Positions 15,219-22,255 of a stretch of 39,427 nt of DNA are shown here, piece by piece (within the stretch, counting starts at the first letter, position 1; each line of letters opens with the position of its first letter). The translations under genes and the position numbers were made by a program. The DNA is from an uncultured Fretibacterium sp. (GTDB taxonomy: Bacteria > Synergistota > Synergistia > Synergistales > Aminobacteriaceae): contig CAMVMK010000017.1 of NCBI GenBank assembly GCA_947168585.1, forward strand, positions 1 to 39,427, written 5' to 3'. The notes under the pieces were generated by a model. The model was not told the origin of the DNA. It made no database searches and saw only the letters and a list, made by a program, of their open reading frames with translations.

Positions 15219-18200
15219 TTACTCCGCTTCTTTTACTTCTTCGGTTTCGACCGTTTCTTCAGTTTCTACCGGTTTGACTTCGGGGTCAGCTTCTGCTGTT
15301 CCTTCTTCAGCTTTCTCCTCCGCCTTTTCTTCGGCTTTGGCCTTTACGTCTTCTTCGGTTGTCGCTTCCGCTTCACCTGCTGCTGCTTTTACTGCAATTA
15401 CAGGAGCGTACTTCGTTCCAACGTTGAACCAAGGCTCTACGATTAACTTACGGCTTTCAGGAATGACTGTCGTCTCTTTGTCGGTCTCTAAGTCCGCAAA
15501 CGTTACGATTTCGTCATCGTCTGTCGGCTTGTTCGAGAATGCAAAGTATACAAGTTCTGCGCCTGTCGCTGCTTCTTCTTCAAGCTCGTCAATCTCGAGA
15601 GCATACTGGCCGCCCGCTTCAGTTACTTCGATCTCAGGAAGTACCGCCGCGATTACGTAGCCGTTCTCCTCTAAGAACGTACGCTGTGCCGCTGTTAAGC
15701 CTGCCTTCGTTCTTTCTTTGCCGAGATGGACTTCGCCTTCACCGAGTGCTTTCTCTTCAGTCGTTGTCTCTTCAACAGCTTCGCCGTTCTCGCCGGTTTC
15801 CTTCGGAGTGTCTTCTTCCGTAGGCGGTGTGTAAGGAGTGGTTACGGAGATTGAAACCTCTATAGGCTCTGAAGTTTTCTTCGTTACCGAGTCGGTTACC
15901 GTTATAGTTAAGGAGTCAGAATTATCCTCGACTTTAGCTCCGACTTTGACTGTTAATGTCGCTGTCTTCTTGCCGCTGTCGGCTTTGATTGACGCTGTAA
16001 TGCCCTTTGTAGTCGGCTTCGTGGTAATCTTCCATTTAAGTTTGTCGCTGACCTCATCAGCATTAGAGAGGCTGAGCGTTTTTGTTGCATTTCCGCCGGC
16101 TTTTGCAACTGTAATGTCAGCGTTCGGGCTTGCAGGCGTTGCACCGTCAACTACAACATTCAATTTGCCTTTCGTCTCCGTGCCGTAGTTGTTGAACGTT
16201 ATCGGCACTGTTGCTTTCTTGGCTACTATCAATTTCGTTACTGTTGTCGGGTCAAGCTGGGCTGTTACACCGTAAGGAGCGTTATCGCCGGTTATCTCGT
16301 TAGGAGTAATAGTAATACCCTTAATTTCTTTTGAAAGTTTAGCAGTATCTGGATCCCACGAAATGTTGGCTCTATGCTTGTCGCTTGCGGTTAAGTCAGA
16401 CAAGTTCGTCTCGAGCTTCAAGTTTTCAGTTGTATGTAATGCATCTTGAGCATCTGTATCAGCCGTAACAGTTACGGTCTTCGTGGTCAATTTAACTTTC
16501 TCGCCGAGAACCGTGATCTTCGCCGTAAATGGTTCGGACATCTCAAGATCGCCGGAAGCCTTAAACGTGACTATTAACGGATCGCCTTCGCCGGAAGCAT
16601 ATGCCGCCTTGCCGGAAATCGTTCCCTTCTTGGTATCGAACGCTAAACCGTAGGTTTTCGATAACCACTCAATAGCCTTAGTCTGCAATGCTGAGTCAAA
16701 GGGATCAATATTAGAATAATCAGTCTGGTTATCGCCATCGCCTTCTGTATCTGCGCTGATTTTAGTCAGTACCCACGTAAGATTCTTGTTCGTAGCAGCG
16801 AGTTTCGGCGCAACTTTTACGTTCTTGCCCCAGATAACTGCCTTCGGGGTAATCGTAAGAGCCGCTGTGTCAGCCGGTGCCGGTTTCGGAAGGATCGTGA
16901 ATGTTACGTTGGCTTTTGCGCTCTTACCTGTTGAAGCGTTCTTTGCTTCGACTGTGAACTTCGCCGCTGTATCCTTCTTGACTGAGTCAGGCTTTCCGCT
17001 GAACGTTACGATATTGGTTGTATTGCCATCTCCATCTGTATTTGTACCGATAACTGCTTTGATACCGTTCTTCTCTTCCGGTTTGACCGAGAATGCAAGC
17101 GGGCCTGCTCCGGTTGATGTAAGAACGAGATCCGTCATTGCTGCGTTTCCTGCGAGACTAATGTTAAGTTTGTTGTCGAAATTTGAAAGCTTGCTTTCGG
17201 CCTCAGTGTCAGTGTAATCTGTTTCAGGGTCTGTCGCAACAAAATCGCCGATGTTATCAGGTAACTTCCAATCCGGATCATCGCCTTCAATGGTGATAGT
17301 AACTTTGCCCTTTGAAGGTTTATCTTTGTTGACGTTATCGTTCCAAGCCTCGACAGTAACCGGCAGTTTCTTTAACGCTACAGCAACGCCGCCATCATAA
17401 CCGAAAGTACTTGTGAGGCTCGCTTCTCCGGTTCCTGTAGCTGTGAATGACAAGCCCGTGAGCGAGTCTGCTGTGTCGCTTAACTCGATAGCCTTTGAAG
17501 TCTTGTCGCCTTTTAATTTCTGGACTGTCTTCTCATCGATATAGGCTTTCCACTGTACATCAGGAGTACCGTCTTTAAGAGTATATTCCTGTGTTTCCTC
17601 ATCATTTTCTCCGCCGAATGTAAAATCGCCTTTGTCGAATTTCGGAGCAACACCCGTAACGTGAATCTTATATGTTGCGGATTTCGTCTTGCCTGATCCG
17701 GTCTCAACTTCTACAGTAAGCGGAATATCGCTCGCAGGTACACGGTCTAAACTTCCGGTGAAAACAAATGTTGTGTTAGTAGACTTCGTGTCGTCCTTAA
17801 GCATTGTCGCCGTACCGCCGTCAACTGCATAACCAGAATCAGCTGCTATTGGGTCGCCGTCAGCTGCTACTGTCCATTTTTCAACAGGGTTGGCCGTAGC
17901 GATTGAGAATTTGATTCCGTTCTCGCCGGTCTTGACGCTGATAGCCTTATCGGTCTTCGTCTTAAATTCAGGTGCTCCCCAAACTACAACATCGCCCGAT
18001 ACTGTCGCTGATACGTCTTTGAAATCGGAGTTTGTAGCGGTGATTGTCCAAATATTTTTAGGATCATCGAATTTCTTAGTCGGTGTCGTGAGAGATCCCT
18101 CAAGAACAGCCTTCGTTGAGTCTTTCTTGTCCGCCGTGAGCTTCAAGCCCTTCGGTAAGTTCGTGGCTTTCCATGCGATAGGCGCGGGGCCTGCCTCCAA

Positions 18201-19847
18201 AGTATACTTAACTTTGAAGCCTACATCTAAGTCTTTGGATAAATTCTTGTCTTCAGCGTTCTGAAGATTGGCCAAAGCTGTAAGCGACGCCTCAGTGAAT
18301 TCAACTTTATCCGTTGTAACTACGACTTTCGGGCTGATTTTTACAGTCTTGCTGTTTTTCTTTGAATACGGGTTTTCAGCAGTGATTTCAATTTTCGTGC
18401 CCTTTGTTGCGGCTTCCGGCTTTCCGACGAACTTAAAGACCGCTATGGTGTCTGCGGCTACTTCGAGATTAGTTGCGACTGTCGCGATTGTTTCTGTGTC
18501 CGTAACTTGCTCAAACGTTATGCCTTTCGGAAGGCCTGTAGCTTTTGCTGTGAGTGTGCCGGGACCTTCGACAACGACATAGTGGTCTTTACTGTCATTA
18601 TCATAGGCGATTTCAACACCGTACGGGAAGCTGAATTTTGATTCGTCAGCCTGAATGAAGCTCGGCAAAGCGCCTTGGAACGTGAACGTGAAGACCTTCG
18701 GGACTGCAACAACGTTCTCTGTGTTGTAAGTTGTATCACTGCTCTTAGTGCCGGAGGTTTTACCATCGCCGCGTCCTGCAATTACCATAACTTTCTTGGT
18801 AACGTCCGCGCCGGTCCAAGTTGTCGGGAAAATGTCGGTGCTTCCGGTGCCGGGTTTCCAGCTGCTGCCCATGACTGAAAATTCACCGTCATCAAATTCA
18901 AGTCCGATGTTAGCGGAGCCGTCTCCGGTTGTGAAATGACTTGCGTTTAAGTCTGAGCCTGTTACTGTAGAGTCTTTGTCAAGAAGATACCATTTATCAA
19001 CGTTTGTTCCTTCAGGTTCAAATTTCCAGCCTTTTGTGTCGCCCCAAATGATACTCTTGCTGGGCTGTTTTTTCGCGTCAGTCGTGATAGCCGGGTTTGC
19101 AAAAACTGTGAACGTATATGTGCGTGATACGCTGCCGTCCGAGTCCTTTGCGGTAACGGTCATGGTGTACTCAGTATCAACTGTAACGGACGGGACTTTG
19201 CCTCCGAACGTAGCAGTTATACTTCCGTCATCAGCAGCGTCGTCTACATGGAACAAAGACGCCATTGACGGGCCATTCTTGGGGCTCGTTGTGAACGTTG
19301 CCTTGAGTGATAAATTGCTGCCTGTGTCTGATTCAGCCTTAAATTTGAAGGGGTAAGCCTCATCGTTTTCGCCTACAAGATCTTCACCTACGAAAAAGCC
19401 CTTGTTGATGGTATCATACTCCGAGCCGAGATCTTTGCCGTCTGGAACGGTGTTGTTGGTATCGAATTTCGGCTCTTTTTTCTCGGTGCTGGCACTGACT
19501 GTTACTGTGATTTCAGCTGTCTTATTAGAAGAAGCCTTATTATCCGTAACAGTGATTTTTGCTTCACCTGCAGCTACTCCGGTGATTGTAAGCGTATCGC
19601 TTTCTGTAGTGCCTGAAGTCGGTTCAACGGTTGCAACGTTTGCTTTATCAGTCTCTGCCTTCCATGAATACGCCTTGCTTAAGACTGTCATACCGCCAAT
19701 AGTAACAGTAGTAGTTTTATCAACTCCTACCGTAACCGAAGTTTTTCCAACAGTAGGTGTAGCAAACGCTCCCGATACCATAATTCCGACGAGCAAAAAA
19801 GCCGTCAAAATTACGCTGTGTAAGCGTAAATGTTTTCTCATTGTCAT
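15219..19847 (-). CDS. Large secreted Ig-like (BIg2 plus putative-Ig) repeat protein
   Basis: 1542 residues with a signal peptide (about 1-29, ending SGAFA). Residues about 30-118 form a BIg2-type domain. After that come many beta-rich modules resembling the putative-Ig/cadherin-like class (phrases such as LPKGITFE, LPKGLKLT and GLAFDTKKGTISGK). A short motif, I-W-G or V-W-G preceded by two hydrophobic residues, recurs at about 268, 624 and 1006, suggesting a larger repeat of about 370 residues. The tail (about 1340-1542) is Glu-rich with EEKAEEKAEE stretches and includes a compact segment around GLTAAQRTFLEENGY. There is no membrane anchor or LPXTG-like motif. It is more GC-rich than its neighbours. 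It is likely a cell-surface or released adhesin/structural protein; its partner is unknown. Confidence 0.85.
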   Translation of the reverse strand: MTMRKHLRLHSVILTAFLLVGIMVSGAFATPTVGKTSVTVGVDKTTTVTIGGMTVLSKAYSWKAETDKANVATVEPTSGTTESDTLTITGVAAGEAKITVTDNKASSNKTAEITVTVSASTEKKEPKFDTNNTVPDGKDLGSEYDTINKGFFVGEDLVGENDEAYPFKFKAESDTGSNLSLKATFTTSPKNGPSMASLFHVDDAADDGSITATFGGKVPSVTVDTEYTMTVTAKDSDGSVSRTYTFTVFANPAITTDAKKQPSKSIIWGDTKGWKFEPEGTNVDKWYLLDKDSTVTGSDLNASHFTTGDGSANIGLEFDDGEFSVMGSSWKPGTGSTDIFPTTWTGADVTKKVMVIAGRGDGKTSGTKSSDTTYNTENVVAVPKVFTFTFQGALPSFIQADESKFSFPYGVEIAYDNDSKDHYVVVEGPGTLTAKATGLPKGITFEQVTDTETIATVATNLEVAADTIAVFKFVGKPEAATKGTKIEITAENPYSKKNSKTVKISPKVVVTTDKVEFTEASLTALANLQNAEDKNLSKDLDVGFKVKYTLEAGPAPIAWKATNLPKGLKLTADKKDSTKAVLEGSLTTPTKKFDDPKNIWTITATNSDFKDVSATVSGDVVVWGAPEFKTKTDKAISVKTGENGIKFSIATANPVEKWTVAADGDPIAADSGYAVDGGTATMLKDDTKSTNTTFVFTGSLDRVPASDIPLTVEVETGSGKTKSATYKIHVTGVAPKFDKGDFTFGGENDEETQEYTLKDGTPDVQWKAYIDEKTVQKLKGDKTSKAIELSDTADSLTGLSFTATGTGEASLTSTFGYDGGVAVALKKLPVTVEAWNDNVNKDKPSKGKVTITIEGDDPDWKLPDNIGDFVATDPETDYTDTEAESKLSNFDNKLNISLAGNAAMTDLVLTSTGAGPLAFSVKPEEKNGIKAVIGTNTDGDGNTTNIVTFSGKPDSVKKDTAAKFTVEAKNASTGKSAKANVTFTILPKPAPADTAALTITPKAVIWGKNVKVAPKLAATNKNLTWVLTKISADTEGDGDNQTDYSNIDPFDSALQTKAIEWLSKTYGLAFDTKKGTISGKAAYASGEGDPLIVTFKASGDLEMSEPFTAKITVLGEKVKLTTKTVTVTADTDAQDALHTTENLKLETNLSDLTASDKHRANISWDPDTAKLSKEIKGITITPNEITGDNAPYGVTAQLDPTTVTKLIVAKKATVPITFNNYGTETKGKLNVVVDGATPASPNADITVAKAGGNATKTLSLSNADEVSDKLKWKITTKPTTKGITASIKADSGKKTATLTVKVGAKVEDNSDSLTITVTDSVTKKTSEPIEVSISVTTPYTPPTEEDTPKETGENGEAVEETTTEEKALGEGEVHLGKERTKAGLTAAQRTFLEENGYVIAAVLPEIEVTEAGGQYALEIDELEEEAATGAELVYFAFSNKPTDDDEIVTFADLETDKETTVIPESRKLIVEPWFNVGTKYAPVIAVKAAAGEAEATTEEDVKAKAEEKAEEKAEEGTAEADPEVKPVETEETVETEEVKEAE

Positions 19848-20111
19848 TAAACCTCCTTGTAAAAATTTATTTTCCTAATAAAATCCGTAGATACCTCGAA
19901 AAATTCGGAGTATCCAAGTAGTGAGCGCGAAAGAAATTTTGTTGTGATAGCGAACCGCCTCCCCAAAAATAAAAATAAAGTTAAATCTAAACAATAACTG
20001 CCCCGGCTCTCAAAGCGTCCATTCCTCCGTGAATGAAAGAACTTTAAGGTCAACGAGGAGATTGTTTCCTTGTTGCGTTAATTTTTATATCGGCGCGATT
20101 ATGAAACTACT
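19848..20111. other. Long leader of the Ig-like gene, no gene seen
   Basis: 264 bp between the small membrane-protein cluster and the Ig-like gene. It contains the hairpin at 19890-19914 and the ribosome-binding site (AAGGAGG) of the large gene. A reading frame with a TTG start (19847-20053) exists but has no ribosome-binding site or family resemblance, so I do not call it. No clear promoter was found; one is expected because the cluster upstream is not obviously co-transcribed. Confidence 0.5.
19890..19914 (-). promoter_or_regulatory. Strong hairpin in the leader of the Ig-like gene
   Basis: GATACTCCGAA pairs with TTCGAGGTATC around a 3-base loop: 10 of 11 pairs including one G-U. It is about 43 bases upstream of the start codon and has no U-run, so it is more likely an mRNA-stabilising or regulatory element than a terminator. 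Confidence 0.5.
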
Positions 20112-20288
20112 TTAATTTTGAAAAAACAAAAAAAATAAAAAAATAAGAACAACAGCTAAAAAATAACACGAAAAAAAAATATTCCATTTTTTCAAAGAAT
20201 GCTTGAAGCGTTCACGGCTGATATTAATTTTTTCGATAGACTGCAAAAGTATTTCTTCAAAATTATTTTCATTACTTAAAGTTTTCAT
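20112..20288 (-). CDS. 58-residue membrane protein, last member of the coiled-coil/tail-anchor cluster
   Basis: Starts with an ATG overlapping the stop of the 90-residue gene (ATGA), so it is translationally coupled and almost certainly real despite its size. It begins MKTLSNENNFEEILLQSIEK, has a basic stretch ERFKHSLKKW (26-35), then a single long hydrophobic segment (about 36-56) and ends FFQN. The Trp just before the membrane segment matches the other three proteins of the cluster (NMW, NKW, NRW). It has lost the long coiled coil. I do not recognise a function. Confidence 0.7.
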   Translation of the reverse strand: MKTLSNENNFEEILLQSIEKINISRERFKHSLKKWNIFFSCYFLAVVLIFLFFLFFQN

Positions 20289-20557
20289 TTTAAGAACCTC
20301 TCAATCACTAAAACAAGTAAAGGCGCAGATATAGCTACAACTATCGCAGTAAAAGCAAACCAGCGGTTAATGGAGTTATTAGTATCATCAATTCGGCGGT
20401 TTAATCCGTCAACAATGATAGCTAACGCTTCAGATAAATGCTTGAAGTTATTATTATCTTTTTCTTGAAGAGTTTTGAGTTTTTCATTTAGAATATCGAT
20501 ACGCCCGTTAAGTTCTGATTTTATAGTTTCGGTTTCTGCCGTATTATTTTCACTCAT
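20285..20557 (-). CDS. 90-residue coiled-coil protein with C-terminal membrane segment
   Basis: A hydrophilic, heptad-rich region (about 10-62), then NSINRWFAFTAIVV, a single membrane helix to the end (about 66-88) and a basic terminus ERFLK. The layout is coiled coil, Asn-x-Trp box, membrane anchor, as in the two larger neighbours at 20790-21200 and 21226-21774. Ribosome-binding site AAAGGAG at good distance. It resembles general DUF1640/XhlA-like tail-anchored coiled-coil proteins in shape only. A 232-bp gap with a weak terminator separates it from the upstream paralogue. Confidence 0.75.
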   Translation of the reverse strand: MSENNTAETETIKSELNGRIDILNEKLKTLQEKDNNNFKHLSEALAIIVDGLNRRIDDTNNSINRWFAFTAIVVAISAPLLVLVIERFLK

Positions 20558-20701
20558 GAACTCTGCTCCTTTCTTGAGCGATGTGAAAAAAATTATAACA
20601 TAAAACCATATTTTGAAAAGATTCTTTCTTCTCTTAAAGAATGACGGTCTATATCATCAGGAACTTTCCCTTTTAATATTCCCGTTCCCGCAAGTTCAGA
20701 T

Positions 20702-20730
20702 AAAAAAATCCCGTTTATATGGCGGGGAAT
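20702..20730 (-). terminator. Possible weak terminator after the 136-residue gene
   Basis: On the minus strand CCCG, a loop of about 9 bases, CGGG, then ATTTTTTT. The stem is short but sits in the 232-bp gap (20558-20789) between two cluster genes, about 60 bases downstream of the stop. The rest of that gap shows no gene. Confidence 0.4.
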
Positions 20731-20789
20731 CACCTGATTTACTTTTGATAATTATGACATATATAATTTATCATTGCCGGACGAATTTT

Positions 20790-21200
20790 TTAATTAAGAA
20801 AAAACTTTTGAGCCGCGATAGTAATAAACGGAATAGTAATAGTTAAAAAAGTTAAAGCTAAACCGAATATAGCGAACCATTTATTTTGACTTTTATCAAG
20901 CGATTCGATACGTTGATCGAGCCCGTCAATTTTAGCAGTTAATTTTGCGTCAACACCGTCAATTTTTTCGCTTAAGACATTAATCTGTCCTTGAAGTTCA
21001 ATTTTTGTCTTATCGAGTTTCTCATTTAATGTAAGCTCAACTTTATTGATTTTAGAGTCGAGAGCGTCAAATTTTCGTGTAAATTTAGCGTCAAGCGCAT
21101 CAATTCTGCGTTCTAAGTCGCTTTTTTCGGCGATGCTTTGAAGATGAACGTCAAAAACTTCGCGCGGAAGATATTCGATTTCGTGTATAGCAGTGCTCAT
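20790..21200 (-). CDS. 136-residue coiled-coil protein with C-terminal membrane segment
   Basis: The N-terminus IEYLPREVFDVHLQSIAEKS matches IQYVPKDLFDIQLQRIDERS of the next protein, so the two are paralogues. Residues about 28-105 are a long coiled coil with units such as KIDGVDAKLTA. Then SQNKWFA and one membrane helix (about 107-130), ending KFFLN. The 5-prime leader is almost the same as that of the 182-residue gene (CACnAAAGGAGCGGTTTTT), showing duplication of gene plus control region. It follows that gene by 25 bp. The function is unknown; the shape recalls Borrelia Bdr proteins. Confidence 0.8.
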   Translation of the reverse strand: MSTAIHEIEYLPREVFDVHLQSIAEKSDLERRIDALDAKFTRKFDALDSKINKVELTLNEKLDKTKIELQGQINVLSEKIDGVDAKLTAKIDGLDQRIESLDKSQNKWFAIFGLALTFLTITIPFITIAAQKFFLN

Positions 21201-21225
21201 TAAAAACCGCTCCTTTAGTGAAAAA

Positions 21226-21774
21226 TTATTTCAGTAAAGGAATAACGATAGTAGCGACAGTTACAACTAAGGTCAAGACAGCAAGCCACATATTACGGGC
21301 TTTATCTGAAGCATGGATAGATTCCTTAATGCCGTCAATTTTCTGTGTCAACTTTGCCTCAACGCCGTCAATTTTTTCAGTAAGTTTTGTCTCAACGCCG
21401 TCAATTTTCGCTGTAAGTTCGGATTTAACGCCGTCAATTTTTTCAGTAAGTTTTGCCTCAACGCCGTCAATTTTCGCTGTAAGTTCGGATTTAACGCCGT
21501 CAATTTTTTTATCGAGAGTTTTGATTTCGCCTTTGAGTTCGGCTCTGGTCTCTTTAAGTTCAGATTCAATCCTGTCGATTCTTTTTTCGAGGCCTGAAAT
21601 TTTTTTGTCGACACGGTTTTCTAAACTTTCAAATTTTCGTTCCATTGAAGTTTGAAAGCTGTTAAATCTCATTCCCGTGAGTTCTTTTTCTGAAGTTGAA
21701 CGTTCGTCAATTCTTTGAAGCTGAATATCGAATAAATCTTTTGGAACATACTGAATAATTCTTTCTTCTGCCAT
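21226..21774 (-). CDS. 182-residue coiled-coil protein with KIDGV repeats and C-terminal membrane segment
   Basis: After the shared N-terminus (about 5-25) comes a coiled coil with six tandem 11-residue units of the form KIDGVxxxLTx (about 92-155), then NMWLAVLTLV and one membrane helix to the end (about 160-182). At DNA level a 66-bp double unit is repeated almost exactly (from 21365 and 21431, one visible difference). Eleven-residue periodicity is typical of long right-handed coiled coils. The design, KID repeats plus a C-terminal anchor, is much like Bdr proteins of Borrelia, though common descent is not shown. It has a probable extended -10 promoter at 21809-21817 and AAAGGAG as ribosome-binding site. 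Confidence 0.82.
   Translation of the reverse strand: MAEERIIQYVPKDLFDIQLQRIDERSTSEKELTGMRFNSFQTSMERKFESLENRVDKKISGLEKRIDRIESELKETRAELKGEIKTLDKKIDGVKSELTAKIDGVEAKLTEKIDGVKSELTAKIDGVETKLTEKIDGVEAKLTQKIDGIKESIHASDKARNMWLAVLTLVVTVATIVIPLLK
21330..21510. repeat. 33/66-bp tandem repeats inside the 182-residue coiled-coil gene
   Basis: The sequence starting CCGTCAATTTT recurs every 33 bp. Pairs form a 66-bp unit at 21365-21430 and 21431-21496, with a third partial copy from 21497. It is in frame (33 bp = 11 residues), so copy-number change would alter coiled-coil length without breaking the gene. Confidence 0.85.
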
Positions 21775-21808
21775 AAAAACCGCTCCTTTCGTGAAAAATT
21801 GTTAAAAA

Positions 21809-21817
21809 ATTATAGCA
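21809..21817 (-). promoter_or_regulatory. Extended -10 promoter of the coiled-coil cluster
   Basis: TGCTATAAT on the minus strand (TG-n-TATAAT), 35 bases upstream of the 182-residue gene. No good -35. The identical nonamer stands upstream of tctB at 28809-28817. Confidence 0.45.
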
Positions 21818-21901
21818 TAAGTTAAAGTTTTTTCCGTGCGCTGAACTTTTTCTGATGAAAAAAATTTTAAGCTGGAATAAAGACTTTTTTGGGGTGAGGG
21901 G

Positions 21902-21946
21902 ATTAAATGCAGTAATCTGCATTTAATTTGTCTGCCTTAGGCAGAC
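21902..21946. repeat. Two adjacent palindromes
   Basis: ATTAAATGCAG-taat-CTGCATTTAAT (21902-21927), then GTCTGCC-tta-GGCAGAC (21930-21946). Both stems are perfect. The second core is also in the rpsB leader at 14877-14891, which suggests a dispersed palindromic element. They lie just downstream of the four-helix-bundle remnant. Confidence 0.6.
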
Positions 21947-21955
21947 GGAGGGGTC

Positions 21956-22108
21956 TTACCGTAAATAAACTGTGCTTGCTATAACATATTCTGTTTTGAA
22001 AAGCAATTTAAGCCAGTAAAGAGTTTCGTTACATTCTTTGAAGGAAATGTACATTTTCGCTAAAAATCTTTTTTGCTGATAGCTGCCTGTGCTTGTGCCG
22101 GAGCGCAG
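21956..22108 (-). pseudogene. Remnant of a four-helix-bundle (S23/intervening-sequence protein) gene
   Basis: The minus-strand frame reads LRSGTSTGS..., then LAKMYISFKECNETLYWLK and LLFKTEYV before a stop. This matches the C-terminal half of the four-helix-bundle family (PF05635, first known from 23S rRNA intervening sequences), whose members typically read LRSGTSIGANIAEA and later FIAKMYISFKECNETLYWL. The N-terminal half is missing and several residues after GTS-G are deleted. No start codon is present. It is a decayed fragment, about 50 codons. Confidence 0.65.
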
Positions 22109-22190
22109 AATTTGTTTTTAGGGGACGTATTCTTTTTTTTCGCTGCATAAAAATTTATTTTATTTTTTCACCCAATCAAAATTTTTTGCT

Positions 22191-22231
22191 AAAAAATCTC
22201 CCCGCCAGTGAGAGTATAGCAAGGAGATTAT
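22191..22231 (-). terminator. Terminator of the methyltransferase gene
   Basis: On the minus strand AATCTCC, a loop of about 20 bases, GGAGATT, then TTTTAG. It lies about 25 bases beyond the stop codon at 22256. Confidence 0.6.
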
Positions 22232-22255
22232 ATTGAATTATATCGAAAAAATTTT

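Larger units (their letters stand above)
21775..22255. other. 480-bp region with gene remnant, palindromes and terminator
   Basis: No intact gene. It holds the promoter of the coiled-coil cluster (21809-21817), two adjacent palindromes (21902-21946), a four-helix-bundle gene remnant (21956-22108) and the terminator of the methyltransferase gene (22191-22231). Confidence 0.6.

Noticed and set aside
19847-20053. 68-codon minus-strand frame with TTG start just upstream of the Ig-like gene
   Set aside because: No ribosome-binding site, no recognisable family, and it ends by chance at the next start; more likely part of the leader.
21330-21510. Regular 33-bp repeats resembling a CRISPR array
   Set aside because: There are no variable spacers; the repeats are contiguous, in frame and encode an 11-residue coiled-coil unit.
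21313-21655. Long repetitive frames on both strands across the coiled-coil gene
   Set aside because: Created by the 33-bp repeats being open in other frames; only the minus-strand frame with N-terminal similarity to its paralogue and a membrane end makes sense.
22081-22140. Possible tRNA or small RNA in the 480-bp spacer
   Set aside because: No cloverleaf could be drawn; translated in the minus strand, the sequence matches a four-helix-bundle protein remnant.
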